From Paenibacillus rhizosphaerae (GTDB taxonomy: Bacteria; Bacillota; Bacilli; Paenibacillales; Paenibacillaceae), in contig NZ_JACHXJ010000005.1 in NCBI RefSeq assembly GCF_014192015.1, forward strand, positions 434,001 through 498,000: a DNA stretch of 64,000 bases. The letters are read 5' to 3'. The translations under genes were made by a program, and so were the position numbers. Of this stretch, positions 43,155 to 50,788 are shown in pieces. The notes under the pieces are model-generated. The model had not been told where the DNA came from, did no database searches, and saw only the letters and a list, made by a program, of their open reading frames with translations. Every line of letters begins with the position of its first letter. Position 1 is the first letter of the stretch.

Positions 43155-43612
43155 CTTTTCAGATAAGGTTAACCTCTTCATTGTATATATGGCAGTACAC
43201 TAAGGATGCCGAATAGTAATAAGGGTTTAGGTTTTTAGGCCTGATTCAATTATTTCGACTACGCGAATAAGAAAGAATAATAAATATTAAATGAATAAAT
43301 GAAACGATTGTCGAGTAAGCCGGTCAGCACGCTGGTCCCGTTCTGCGTGTCAGTGAGAAGGTAGAAAAAGAGGTAAGGTTGTACTAATTACAGAATCATA
43401 ATAAATGATAAAAAAACTTCTTTTGTTTCAATAAAGGAATTATTGGGTTAAAAGATAAATATATTATGTGATGTTCAGGATGTCTCTGAACAAACTGAAC
43501 TTTCTAGTTATGCTGCAGAATAGAGAGGCTCGTGTACCTCTCCCTTCTCAGTAATAGTTTCAGAGATATATTGGACTCTCACATTATTTGATGACGAAGG
43601 GAATGTTAACGC
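43155..43612 (+). other. Non-coding stretch and cold-shock leader
   Basis: No convincing gene. A GC-richer islet at about 43308-43370 stands out in AT-rich DNA and holds CACGC/GCGTG complementarity. Nearer the csp gene are two perfect six-pair hairpins, GTTCAG-N7-CTGAAC (43473-43491) and GAGAGG-N8-CCTCTC (43523-43542), which fit a structured cold-shock-type 5' leader of about 140 nt. The promoter is not clear. Confidence 0.45.
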
Positions 43613-43810
43613 ATGCAAGGTAAAGTGAAATGGTTTAACGCAGAAAAAGGATATGGTTTTATTGAGACGGCTGACGGCGGCGACGTATTTGTTCATTTCT
43701 CCGCAATTCAAACAGACGGTTTTAAGACATTGGATGAGGGACAAGACGTTGAATTTGATATCGTCGAAGGTGCTCGTGGACCTCAAGCAGCTAATGTAAC
43801 TAAGTTATAG
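43613..43810 (+). CDS. Cold-shock protein, first tandem copy
   Basis: A 65-residue CSD-fold RNA chaperone that binds single-stranded nucleic acid and melts RNA structure at low temperature. RNP1 is KGYGFIET and RNP2 is VFVHFSAI. It differs from the second copy 414 nt downstream at only three positions (Asp21Glu, Thr34Ser, Asp41Glu). Its codons are more AT-rich than those of the second copy. A shared upstream block (GACGAAGGGAATGTT) sits just before both starts and includes the ribosome site GAAGGG. Two hairpins in its leader suggest post-transcriptional control. Confidence 0.96.
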   Translation: MQGKVKWFNAEKGYGFIETADGGDVFVHFSAIQTDGFKTLDEGQDVEFDIVEGARGPQAANVTKL

Positions 43811-43948
43811 TTTTTATTGAATCGATTTACATATGAATTTATGGAACGAAGAAAAACAGATGGTTATACTGTGGAATTCCTTCTTTATAAATCACATAAA
43901 TGTAAATCAATATGGAATTTTATACAATTAAACCCCTTTCCATTCCAA

Positions 43949-43978
43949 TTGACAATGGACGAGTTTGGGTGGTATATT
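43949..43978 (+). promoter_or_regulatory. Promoter of the second csp gene
   Basis: TTGACA (43949-43954), 18-nt spacer, TATATT (43973-43978), about 55 nt before ATG 44033. Confidence 0.65.
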
Positions 43979-44032
43979 CAGGAATGTGGGCGTAAGTCAC
44001 ACTTTATTTGACGACGAAGGGAATGTTTGTGC

Positions 44033-44230
44033 ATGCAAGGTAAAGTTAAATGGTTCAACGCAGAAAAAGGTTATGGCTTCATCGAGACTGCTGAAGGTGG
44101 CGACGTATTCGTACACTTCTCCGCAATCCAATCTGATGGCTTCAAGACTTTGGAAGAAGGTCAAGACGTTGAATTCGACATCGTCGAAGGCGCTCGTGGA
44201 CCGCAAGCAGCTAACGTAACGAAATTATAA
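44033..44230 (+). CDS. Cold-shock protein, second tandem copy
   Basis: 65 residues, near identical to the preceding cold-shock protein and with the same RNP1 (KGYGFIET) and RNP2 (VFVHFSAI) motifs. Synonymous sites are shifted to C-ending codons typical of abundant proteins, suggesting this copy is the more highly expressed. It has its own promoter and a shorter leader than copy 1, so the two are likely to differ in temperature response (inference). ATG 44033 is used; TTG two codons upstream is not supported. A strong terminator follows. Confidence 0.96.
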   Translation: MQGKVKWFNAEKGYGFIETAEGGDVFVHFSAIQSDGFKTLEEGQDVEFDIVEGARGPQAANVTKL

Positions 44231-44294
44231 TCATCCGGCAAGGCCGACCTACATATACGGTTCGATGGTTAAGTAATTGAAGAACGGTAGCGAT

Positions 44295-44323
44295 AAGACC
44301 CTGGATCTCCAGGGTCTTTCTTT
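44295..44323 (+). terminator. Terminator after the second csp gene
   Basis: AAGACCCTGG-ATCT-CCAGGGTCTT, ten perfect pairs, then a T-rich tail. Confidence 0.92.
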
Positions 44324-44460
44324 GTGTTCCGGCGGATTTTACCACGATCGAACCTGTTTCATTTCCTCCTGTGCGGTTAAGGAATTTTACCCTGCTTTAG
44401 GCGGACAGCGGGGGTGAGTAAAGGGCTTTCATTTGGCGGACAGCCGCCCGAAAACGCCTT

Positions 44461-44490
44461 TTTACTTAGCGTTAACAATTGTGATATAAT
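44461..44490 (+). promoter_or_regulatory. Promoter of hpf
   Basis: TTTACT (44461-44466), 18-nt spacer, perfect TATAAT (44485-44490), 24 nt before ATG 44515. Just upstream a small GGCGG-ACAG-CCGCC hairpin (about 44434-44447) is visible. Confidence 0.55.
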
Positions 44491-44514
44491 GGAACTGCAA
44501 AGGAGGAGTGCCCT

Positions 44515-45093
44515 ATGAATTTAGCTATTCGAGGTCAACAAATCGAGGTTACTGACGCTTTGAAGGACTATGTCGACAAGAAGCTCAGCAGGCTTGAGAA
44601 GTATTTCGATGCACCCCCCGCCTCAGATGGAAATGTGACACTTGGAGTTACTAGAGGTTTGCACAGTGTGGAGGTAACGATTCCGCTCCCTGGAGTGATG
44701 CTCCGGGCCGAAGACCGCAGCGATGACATGTATGCATCCATTGATGCCGTCGTGGACAAGCTGGAACGCCAAATCCGCAAACACAAGACCAAGCTCAACC
44801 GCAAGTTCCGCCAGGAAGGAAGCCTGAAGATGCTGTTCACGGAAGAAGCCGCGACCGGTACCGGCCTGCTGCCGACGATGACGGAGGAAGAGCATGACGA
44901 TCTGGAAGTGGTCCGCACGAAGCGCTTCACCCTGAAGCCGATGGACGTGGAAGAAGCCATTTTGCAGATGAACATGGTCGGACATAATTTCTTTGTTTTT
45001 TCGAACATCGATACCCAGGAAGTGAATGTCGTTTACAAACGGAATGATGGAAAATACGGTTTGATCGAGCAAAATGAAGGTCGCGCGTATTAA
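44515..45093 (+). CDS. hpf: Long-form ribosome hibernation-promoting factor
   Basis: Binds the 30S decoding region and pairs ribosomes into 100S dimers under stress. At 192 residues it is the long form. The N-terminal HPF/RaiA domain (NLAIRGQQIEVTDALKDYVDKK) has the basic KLERQIRKHKTKLNRK helix. A linker follows, then the C-terminal dimerisation domain (VVRTKRFTLKPMDVEEAILQM, FVFSNIDTQEVNVVYKRNDG). ATG 44515 has AAAGGAGG upstream. The gene precedes secA and prfB, as in Bacillus. No + strand terminator with a T tract follows, so read-through toward secA is possible. Confidence 0.95.
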   Translation: MNLAIRGQQIEVTDALKDYVDKKLSRLEKYFDAPPASDGNVTLGVTRGLHSVEVTIPLPGVMLRAEDRSDDMYASIDAVVDKLERQIRKHKTKLNRKFRQEGSLKMLFTEEAATGTGLLPTMTEEEHDDLEVVRTKRFTLKPMDVEEAILQMNMVGHNFFVFSNIDTQEVNVVYKRNDGKYGLIEQNEGRAY

Positions 45094-45153
45094 CAAATGG
45101 ATGGTCCGTTGTAACAATTTTCATGATGATGTAAATATTGATTGAGTTTCGAG

Positions 45154-45192
45154 TAAAAAAAGAGCCCTTGTCCTGCAACGGATGGGGCTCTT
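45154..45192 (-). terminator. Intrinsic terminator oriented to the minus strand
   Basis: AAGAGCCC (45160-45167) and GGGCTCTT (45185-45192) form a stem. Only the - strand reading ends in a T tract (seven A at 45155-45161 on the + strand). On the + strand the hairpin is followed by CGTGCG. No - strand gene is visible upstream of it. Confidence 0.6.
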
Positions 45193-45539
45193 CGTGCGTA
45201 TATATATAGAGGCCGTTTGGAAGGGCTGTAAGTTGTTGCGGCATCTCTTACAAACTGTTACAATTTATGCAAACCCGTTTTATTCTAATTACCGGTTTGA
45301 ACACGATTGGAATGAACTTCAAGCAGTTGCATTTTGTCTGTATGAAGCCGATTCTGTCCGGATCAATTTCAACAAGCAGCAGATCTTCAATACTCCTGTA
45401 TGAATCGATTCTTTCTGAATCCATATCATTCAGCCGGTGTCTGTGTGAATTGGTTCATGAAGAATCTATTTCATTTGAACATAACCCTGAAATAACTGAA
45501 GTTGATTCTAACAATTGTTTTGCGCGAAAGGGGTTAACC
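45193..45539 (+). other. Long secA leader region
   Basis: A 347-nt stretch without a confident gene. A possible promoter TTGCGG (45236-45241) -17- TACAAT (45259-45264) would give a leader of about 270 nt. From 45267 the secA frame is open upstream for 91 codons (Ser/Ile-rich), and loosely repeated ATGAA...GATTCT-like segments occur at about 45340, 45400 and 45457. The best ribosome site, GAAAGGGG, is just before ATG 45540. Confidence 0.4.
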
Positions 45540-48047
45540 ATGCTAGGTATTGTCAAAAAAATCTTCGGTGACGTCAACGATCGTGAGGTCAAGCGTCTGA
45601 TGAAGACGGTTGATCAGATCAACAAATTAGAGCCGGAATTCGTCAACCTTTCCGATGAGCAGCTGAAAGGGAAGACGGCGGAGTTCCGTGCGCGTCTGGA
45701 GAAGGGTGAAACCCTCGATGAGCTCCTGCCTGAAGCGTTTGCCACCGTACGCGAAACATCCAAGCGCGTGCTCGGTAAGCGTCATTACGACGTTCAGCTG
45801 GTCGGCGGCATGACGCTGCACGAAGGCAAGATCGCCGAAATGAAAACCGGTGAAGGGAAGACGCTGGTAGGTACCCTGCCGGTATACTTGAACGCCCTGC
45901 TCGGCAAAGGTGTGCACGTGGTCACCGTCAATGACTATCTCGCTCAGCGGGACAGCGCGGAAATGGGACAAATTTACGAATTCCTGGGCATGACCGTCGG
46001 GGTGAACCTGAGCGGCATGGACCATGCGGATAAACAAATGGCATATGCCTGTGATATTACGTACGGTACGAACAACGAGTTCGGTTTCGACTACCTGCGT
46101 GACAACATGGTGCTGTATAAGGAACAAATGGTGCAGCGCCCGCTGTACTTCTGTACGATTGACGAAGTGGACTCGATTCTGATCGATGAGGCGCGTACGC
46201 CGCTGATCATCTCGGGACAAGCCCAGAAATCGACAGAGCTGTATTACGTGGCGGACCGCTTTGTGAAGCAGCTGCAGAAGGAAGAGGACTATACGGTTGA
46301 TATCAAGGTCAAATCCGTTGCTTTGACGGAAAAGGGTGTAGCCAAAGCGGAACGCGCTTTTGGCATCGAGAACCTGTATGACCACAGCCATATTACACTG
46401 AACCACCACATCGTGCAGGCGCTGAAGGCCAATGTCATCATGCGCCGCGACGTTGACTACGTCGTGACAGAGGATGAAGTGGTGATCGTCGACGAGTTTA
46501 CGGGCCGCCTGATGGCCGGACGCCGTTACAGTGACGGTCTGCACCAGGCGATCGAAGCGAAGGAAGGCATCGAGGTGCAGAACGAGAGCATGACGCTCGC
46601 GACGATTACCTTCCAGAACTACTTCCGGATGTACCGCAAGCTGGCCGGCATGACCGGTACGGCGAAGACGGAGGAAGAAGAATTTAAGAAAATTTACGGC
46701 CTGGAAGTTATCCAGGTACCGACGAACAAACCAAACCAACGGAACGACATGCCGGACATCGTGTACAAGAGCGTGAACGGCAAGTTCAAGGCCGTTGTTG
46801 ATGAGATCGTCGAACGCCACCAAAAGAACCAGCCGGTGCTGGTTGGTACGGTATCCATTGAGAACTCCGAACTCATTTCGGAAATGCTGAAGCGTAAGGG
46901 CATCAAGCACCAGGTATTGAATGCCAAGTACCATGCCGAAGAAGCGGACATTATCTCCCGCGCCGGTCAGCCGGGTACGGTAACGATCGCCACCAACATG
47001 GCTGGACGGGGTACCGATATTTTGCTGGGTGAAGGTGTGGCTGATGTGGGCGGTCTTCATATCATTGGTACGGAGCGCCACGAATCCCGCCGGATCGATA
47101 ACCAGCTTCGTGGCCGTGCCGGACGCCAGGGCGACCCGGGCTCGACGCAGTTCTACCTGTCGCTGGGTGATGAGCTCATGAAGCGTTTCGGCGCGGACAA
47201 CGTGCTGAACATGATGGAACGCCTCGGTTTCGAGGAAGACCAGCCGATTGAGAGCAAGATGATTACCCGTGCGGTCGAATCCGCGCAAAAACGCGTCGAA
47301 GGCAACAACTTCGACCTGCGGAAGGTCGTCCTCCAATACGACGACGTCATGAACCAGCAGCGGGAGATCATCTACAAGCAGCGCCGCGAAATTATGGAAT
47401 CCGACAACATCAAGGATATCGTGATGGAGATGATCAAGCCGGTCATTGACCGTGCGGTGGAGGTGCACTGCTCCGACGATATTCCGGAAAACTGGGAACT
47501 TCAGGAAGTGGCTGATTACGTGAACAGCAAGCTCCTCGACGAAGGCTCGATTACCCGCGACGATCTGTGGGGCAAAGAGGTTGAGGAGATTGAAGAGTTC
47601 ATCTTCGATAAGGTGAAGAAGAAGTACGACGAGCGCGAAGAACGGATCGGTTCCGAGCTGGTGCGTGAGTTCGAGAAAGTGATCGTGCTCCGCTCCGTCG
47701 ACAGCAAGTGGATGGACCACATCGATGCGATGGATCAGCTCCGTCAAGGTATCCACCTCCGTGCATACGGCGGTACGGATCCGCTCCGCGAGTACCAATT
47801 CGAGGGCTTCGAGATGTTCAACACGATGACGGCCAGCATCCAGGAGGAAGTGGCCATGTACGTGATGAAGGCTCATATCGAAGCGAACCAGGAGCGCCAG
47901 GCGGTCGTGGAAGAGAGCAAGGTTTCCACGAATGGCGAGCCGACCGAGAAGAAGCCGGTGCAAGTCGGCGAACAGATCGGACGCAACGATTTGTGCCCTT
48001 GCGGCAGCGGCAAGAAGTACAAACACTGCCACGGTCAAGAAGCATAA
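45540..48047 (+). CDS. secA: SecA, preprotein translocase ATPase
   Basis: The motor that drives unfolded secretory proteins through SecYEG; here it must export the large S-layer proteins. 835 residues. Seen: N-terminal MLGIVKKIFGDVNDREVKRL, Walker A MKTGEGKTLV, motif II VDSILIDEARTPLIIS, NMAGRGTDILLG, the GRAGRQGDPGS arginine-finger region, and the C-terminal zinc-binding GRNDLCPCGSGKKYKHCHG that contacts SecB or ribosomes in other species. ATG 45540 is chosen because the family start is MLG and GAAAGGGG precedes it; the upstream in-frame extension is unlike SecA. Confidence 0.97.
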   Translation: MLGIVKKIFGDVNDREVKRLMKTVDQINKLEPEFVNLSDEQLKGKTAEFRARLEKGETLDELLPEAFATVRETSKRVLGKRHYDVQLVGGMTLHEGKIAEMKTGEGKTLVGTLPVYLNALLGKGVHVVTVNDYLAQRDSAEMGQIYEFLGMTVGVNLSGMDHADKQMAYACDITYGTNNEFGFDYLRDNMVLYKEQMVQRPLYFCTIDEVDSILIDEARTPLIISGQAQKSTELYYVADRFVKQLQKEEDYTVDIKVKSVALTEKGVAKAERAFGIENLYDHSHITLNHHIVQALKANVIMRRDVDYVVTEDEVVIVDEFTGRLMAGRRYSDGLHQAIEAKEGIEVQNESMTLATITFQNYFRMYRKLAGMTGTAKTEEEEFKKIYGLEVIQVPTNKPNQRNDMPDIVYKSVNGKFKAVVDEIVERHQKNQPVLVGTVSIENSELISEMLKRKGIKHQVLNAKYHAEEADIISRAGQPGTVTIATNMAGRGTDILLGEGVADVGGLHIIGTERHESRRIDNQLRGRAGRQGDPGSTQFYLSLGDELMKRFGADNVLNMMERLGFEEDQPIESKMITRAVESAQKRVEGNNFDLRKVVLQYDDVMNQQREIIYKQRREIMESDNIKDIVMEMIKPVIDRAVEVHCSDDIPENWELQEVADYVNSKLLDEGSITRDDLWGKEVEEIEEFIFDKVKKKYDEREERIGSELVREFEKVIVLRSVDSKWMDHIDAMDQLRQGIHLRAYGGTDPLREYQFEGFEMFNTMTASIQEEVAMYVMKAHIEANQERQAVVEESKVSTNGEPTEKKPVQVGEQIGRNDLCPCGSGKKYKHCHGQEA

Positions 48048-48087
48048 GATAATCTAGAAGCCAATGGTACCATGATTCATACAACAG

Positions 48088-48204
48088 CCGTTTCTTAGGC
48101 AACCCTAAGAAACGGAGCCAAAACTCCCTTAAACCGGGAGACCCGAAGCGGGCGCTGCTCTGAAGAGGAGGGCGGCCGCAGGGTCTTTCCGCTTAAGGGA
48201 GTTT
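48088..48204 (+). other. Two large inverted-repeat structures between secA and prfB
   Basis: First, a perfect 12-pair hairpin: CCGTTTCTTAGG (48088-48099), loop CAAC, CCTAAGAAACGG (48104-48115), without a T tail. Second, an 84-nt rod closed by the perfect 12-pair helix AAACTCCCTTAA (48121-48132) / TTAAGGGAGTTT (48193-48204). Inside it are AGACCC/GGGTCT, GCGG/CCGC and a CTC-TGAA-GAG cap. It ends 28 nt before the prfB start. The role is unknown. Confidence 0.6.
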
Positions 48205-48232
48205 ATGTCGATAAAGAGGTGAAGAGTAAACC

Positions 48233-49346
48233 ATGTTAGATCCAAGCGTTAAGCACGACCTGCGGGAAATCGCAACGAAACTCACCAATCTTAGGGGGTC
48301 TCTTTGACTTAGATCTGAAGCAGGAAATGATCGCGAACTTCGAAGAGAAAATGTCGGCTCCCGACTTTTGGGATGACAACGAAAAGGCTCAATCGGTCAT
48401 CGCGGAAATGAATGCCGTGAAGTCATCGGTTGACGAATATGAGAAGCTGCAGCAGGAATACGACGACGCCTCCATGATGGCGGAGCTGGCCGACGAGGAA
48501 GGCGACGAATCGCTGGCCGCCGAAATCGCCGAAGCGGTGGAGTCGTTAACCAAGAAGCTGGACGATTTCGAGCTCAAGCTGCTGCTGAACCAGCCTTACG
48601 ATAAAATGAACGCCATTCTCGAGCTGCATCCGGGTGCGGGCGGCACCGAGTCCCAGGATTGGGGACAGATGCTGCTGCGGATGTACACCCGCTGGGCAGA
48701 GAAGCATGGCTTCAAAGTCGAAACGCTGGACTATCTGCCGGGTGATGAGGCCGGGATCAAGAGCGTTACGCTGCTGATCAAAGGCTTTAATGCATACGGC
48801 TATCTGAAAGCCGAAAAAGGCGTGCACCGTCTGGTGCGCATCTCGCCGTTCGACTCGTCGGGACGCCGCCATACGTCGTTTGTCTCCTGCGATGTCGTGC
48901 CGGAGATTACCGAGGACGTCGACGTGGAGATCCGGACAGAGGATCTGAAGATCGATACGTACCGGGCCAGCGGCGCCGGCGGTCAGCACATCAACACGAC
49001 GGACTCCGCGGTCCGGATTACCCATATCCCGACGGGCGTGGTCGTCACCTGCCAGAACGAAAGGTCACAGATCAAAAACCGGGAGCGCGCGATGACGATG
49101 CTTCGTTCGAAGCTGTATGAACGCAAACTCGAAGAGCAGCAAAAACAGCTGGATGAAATCCGAGGGGAACAGTCGGATATTGCTTGGGGCAGCCAGATTC
49201 GCTCCTACGTGTTTCATCCCTATAGTATGGTAAAGGACCACCGCACCTCAGTGGAGACCGGCAATGTCGGCGCTGTCATGGACGGGGACCTGGATCCGTT
49301 CATCGACGGTTATTTGCGCAGCCAAATTAAGGTGGAAACCGAATAA
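48233..49346 (+). CDS. prfB: Peptide chain release factor 2, programmed +1 frameshift
   Basis: RF2 ends translation at UGA and UAA. The gene starts at ATG 48233. After 24 codons the frame meets CTT TGA C (48302-48308), preceded by the Shine-Dalgarno-like AGGGGG (48293-48298), the classic autoregulatory site at which low RF2 causes a +1 shift. Translation then continues from GAC 48306 to 49346, giving about 370 residues. Downstream are the GGQ loop (ASGAGGQHINTTDSAV) for peptidyl hydrolysis and the SPF anticodon-like motif (RISPFDSSGRRHTSF) that selects UGA. Annotation from ATG 48327 alone would lose the N-terminus. Confidence 0.96.
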
Positions 49347-49356
49347 AACCAAGTGA

Positions 49357-49389
49357 ATTCCTACACGCTATTGGTGTAGGAATTTTTTG
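49357..49389 (+). terminator. prfB terminator
   Basis: AATTCCTACAC and GTGTAGGAATT, eleven perfect pairs around a seven-base loop, followed by T-rich sequence. Confidence 0.92.
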
Positions 49390-49471
49390 GTGTAATGGAC
49401 TGATTTTAGCATTCCGGAAGGCGTGACTGTTTCACGGCCGATTTATTTTTGTTAAGGAGAGAAAAAACGTA

Positions 49472-50359
49472 ATGTCTCAGAAGTCATCGAACCGCAGAAA
49501 GGCAACTCTGCCTATGAACGGACCCCAGCGCCACGTGGTGGATACGCTGCTCATCATTGTCGGTTCCTTTATTATCGCTATAGGGTTTAATTTGTTTTTC
49601 CTGCCGAACGGGATTGCTTCCGGCGGGGTATCCGGGATTTCCGTATTGACCGAAGCCTGGTTTGGCATGGAGCCGGCCTTTACCCAGTGGGCCCTCAACA
49701 TTCCGCTCTTTATCCTGGGCGTCCTGCTGCTCGGAAAAAATTACGGCATCCGCTCGCTGCTGGGCAGCGTGGTGCTGCCTTTGTTCGTCTATCTGACGAA
49801 GGACTGGCCGCTGCCGACGAGCAATCCGTTGCTCGCCTCGATCTACGGTGGGATCGCCGTAGGTCTCGGCATCGGGATCGTGTACCGGGGACGGGGCTCT
49901 ACCGGCGGTCTGACGACGCTGGCCCAGATTATCCAGAAATACAGCGGACTCAGCTTTTCCCTGTGCGTCGTGATTCTGGACGGATCGGTCATTGTTTTGG
50001 CTGCCTGTACGCTGTCGCTGGAGAAGGCGCTGTATGCGCTGGTGGGACTGTATGTCACTGGTAAGGTAATCGACGCCATTGAGCTGGGTTTTAATTACTC
50101 GAAGGTGGCTTATATCATCTCGGACCATATCGAGCCGATAACGGCGGCGGTGCTGAAAGACCTGGACCGCGGCTGTACCAAGCTGAACGCCACCGGCGGC
50201 TATACCGGAACGGACCGGACCGTGCTGATGGTCGTCATCGGCCAGAGTGAAACGACGCGGCTGAAGACACTGGTGCAGTCGGTGGATCCGGAGGCTTTTG
50301 TCATCATCAGCAATGCGCATGAGGTGCTGGGCGAAGGGTTTAAGCTGCAGGGCAGCTGA
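49472..50359 (+). CDS. YitT-family membrane protein
   Basis: 295 residues. Five or so hydrophobic helices occupy the first 190 residues (TLLIIVGSFIIAIGFNLFFLP, IPLFILGVLLLGKNYG, GGIAVGLGIGIVYRG), including the family's NGIASGGVSGIS and GRGSTGGLTTLAQI loops. A C-terminal cytoplasmic DUF2179 domain follows (YSKVAYIISDHIEPI, GGYTGTDRTVLMVVIG, VDPEAFVIISNAHEVLGEGF). The transported or sensed molecule is not established for most of this family. ATG 49472 follows AAGGAGAG. It stands alone between two terminators. Confidence 0.9.
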   Translation: MSQKSSNRRKATLPMNGPQRHVVDTLLIIVGSFIIAIGFNLFFLPNGIASGGVSGISVLTEAWFGMEPAFTQWALNIPLFILGVLLLGKNYGIRSLLGSVVLPLFVYLTKDWPLPTSNPLLASIYGGIAVGLGIGIVYRGRGSTGGLTTLAQIIQKYSGLSFSLCVVILDGSVIVLAACTLSLEKALYALVGLYVTGKVIDAIELGFNYSKVAYIISDHIEPITAAVLKDLDRGCTKLNATGGYTGTDRTVLMVVIGQSETTRLKTLVQSVDPEAFVIISNAHEVLGEGFKLQGS

Positions 50360-50400
50360 GCATTATTTTCACAATTCATCATAGTTTAATAGTAAACAAC

Positions 50401-50447
50401 AAAAAGAGGCGAACAGTTGATCCATGCGGGCTGGGCAGCCTCTTTTT
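50401..50447 (+). terminator. Bidirectional-type terminator after the YitT gene
   Basis: AAAAAGAGGC and GCCTCTTTTT flank a 27-nt loop; tails of A and T make it usable in either direction. Confidence 0.75.
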
Positions 50448-50587
50448 CATTATGTAGAGGTTGGGGGATGGACAAATGTTCCCGTCTGTCTGAATCATTA
50501 CCGGCATCAAAAAATAAACGACCATCACACATCACAGAGGCGGTTCGGGATCAACACATGGATCATTCCATAAGAACATAATCTGAT

Positions 50588-50614
50588 TGGACCTCGAACA
50601 GGGTCTTTTTTTTT
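50588..50614 (+). terminator. Weak terminator-like hairpin in the arg leader region
   Basis: GACC-N8-GGTC followed by nine T, between the YitT gene and the arg promoter. It has no T-box (no GGTGG-ACC antiterminator) or riboswitch signature. The rest of 50448-50702 holds nothing else I can name. Confidence 0.4.
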
Positions 50615-50702
50615 CTTGGGGATAGAAAGGTACATAGGCTCGGACCATAGGAGGCGGGAGCGGAAAAGCCCTTACAGGATAAGGGAAATTCGTTCCAAAG
50701 TG

Positions 50703-50731
50703 TTGTATTTATATAAAAGCGGTCGTATAAT
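50703..50731 (+). promoter_or_regulatory. Promoter of the arg operon
   Basis: TTGTAT (50703-50708), 17-nt spacer, perfect TATAAT (50726-50731). Confidence 0.75.
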
Positions 50732-50749
50732 AATACATAATTATTCATG
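50732..50749 (+). promoter_or_regulatory. ARG box (ArgR/AhrC operator)
   Basis: AATACATAATTATTCATG matches the reverse complement of the Bacillus ARG box at 12 of 18 positions, with a perfect TATTCATG half. It abuts the -10 box and covers the transcription start, as needed for arginine-dependent repression. Confidence 0.6.
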
Positions 50750-50788
50750 TTTTATACAGAAGCGGCAGTAGAGAGGGGAACGCGGGGA

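Noticed and set aside
43817..44011. 64-codon open frame between the two csp genes
   Set aside because: TTG start without a ribosome site. It overlaps the promoter of the second csp gene and shows no protein-like conservation pattern.
45627..48038. An 803-codon open frame on the minus strand opposite secA
   Set aside because: It mirrors secA codons, has no ribosome site or recognisable domain, and secA on the + strand is unambiguous.
48302..48308. Sequencing error or broken prfB because of the in-frame TGA
   Set aside because: The TGA is the programmed frameshift site, with the Shine-Dalgarno-like AGGGGG at the correct distance.
50448..50702. T-box or riboswitch controlling the arg operon
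   Set aside because: There is a weak hairpin with a T run, but no T-box antiterminator sequence and no known aptamer; the ARG box at the promoter explains control.
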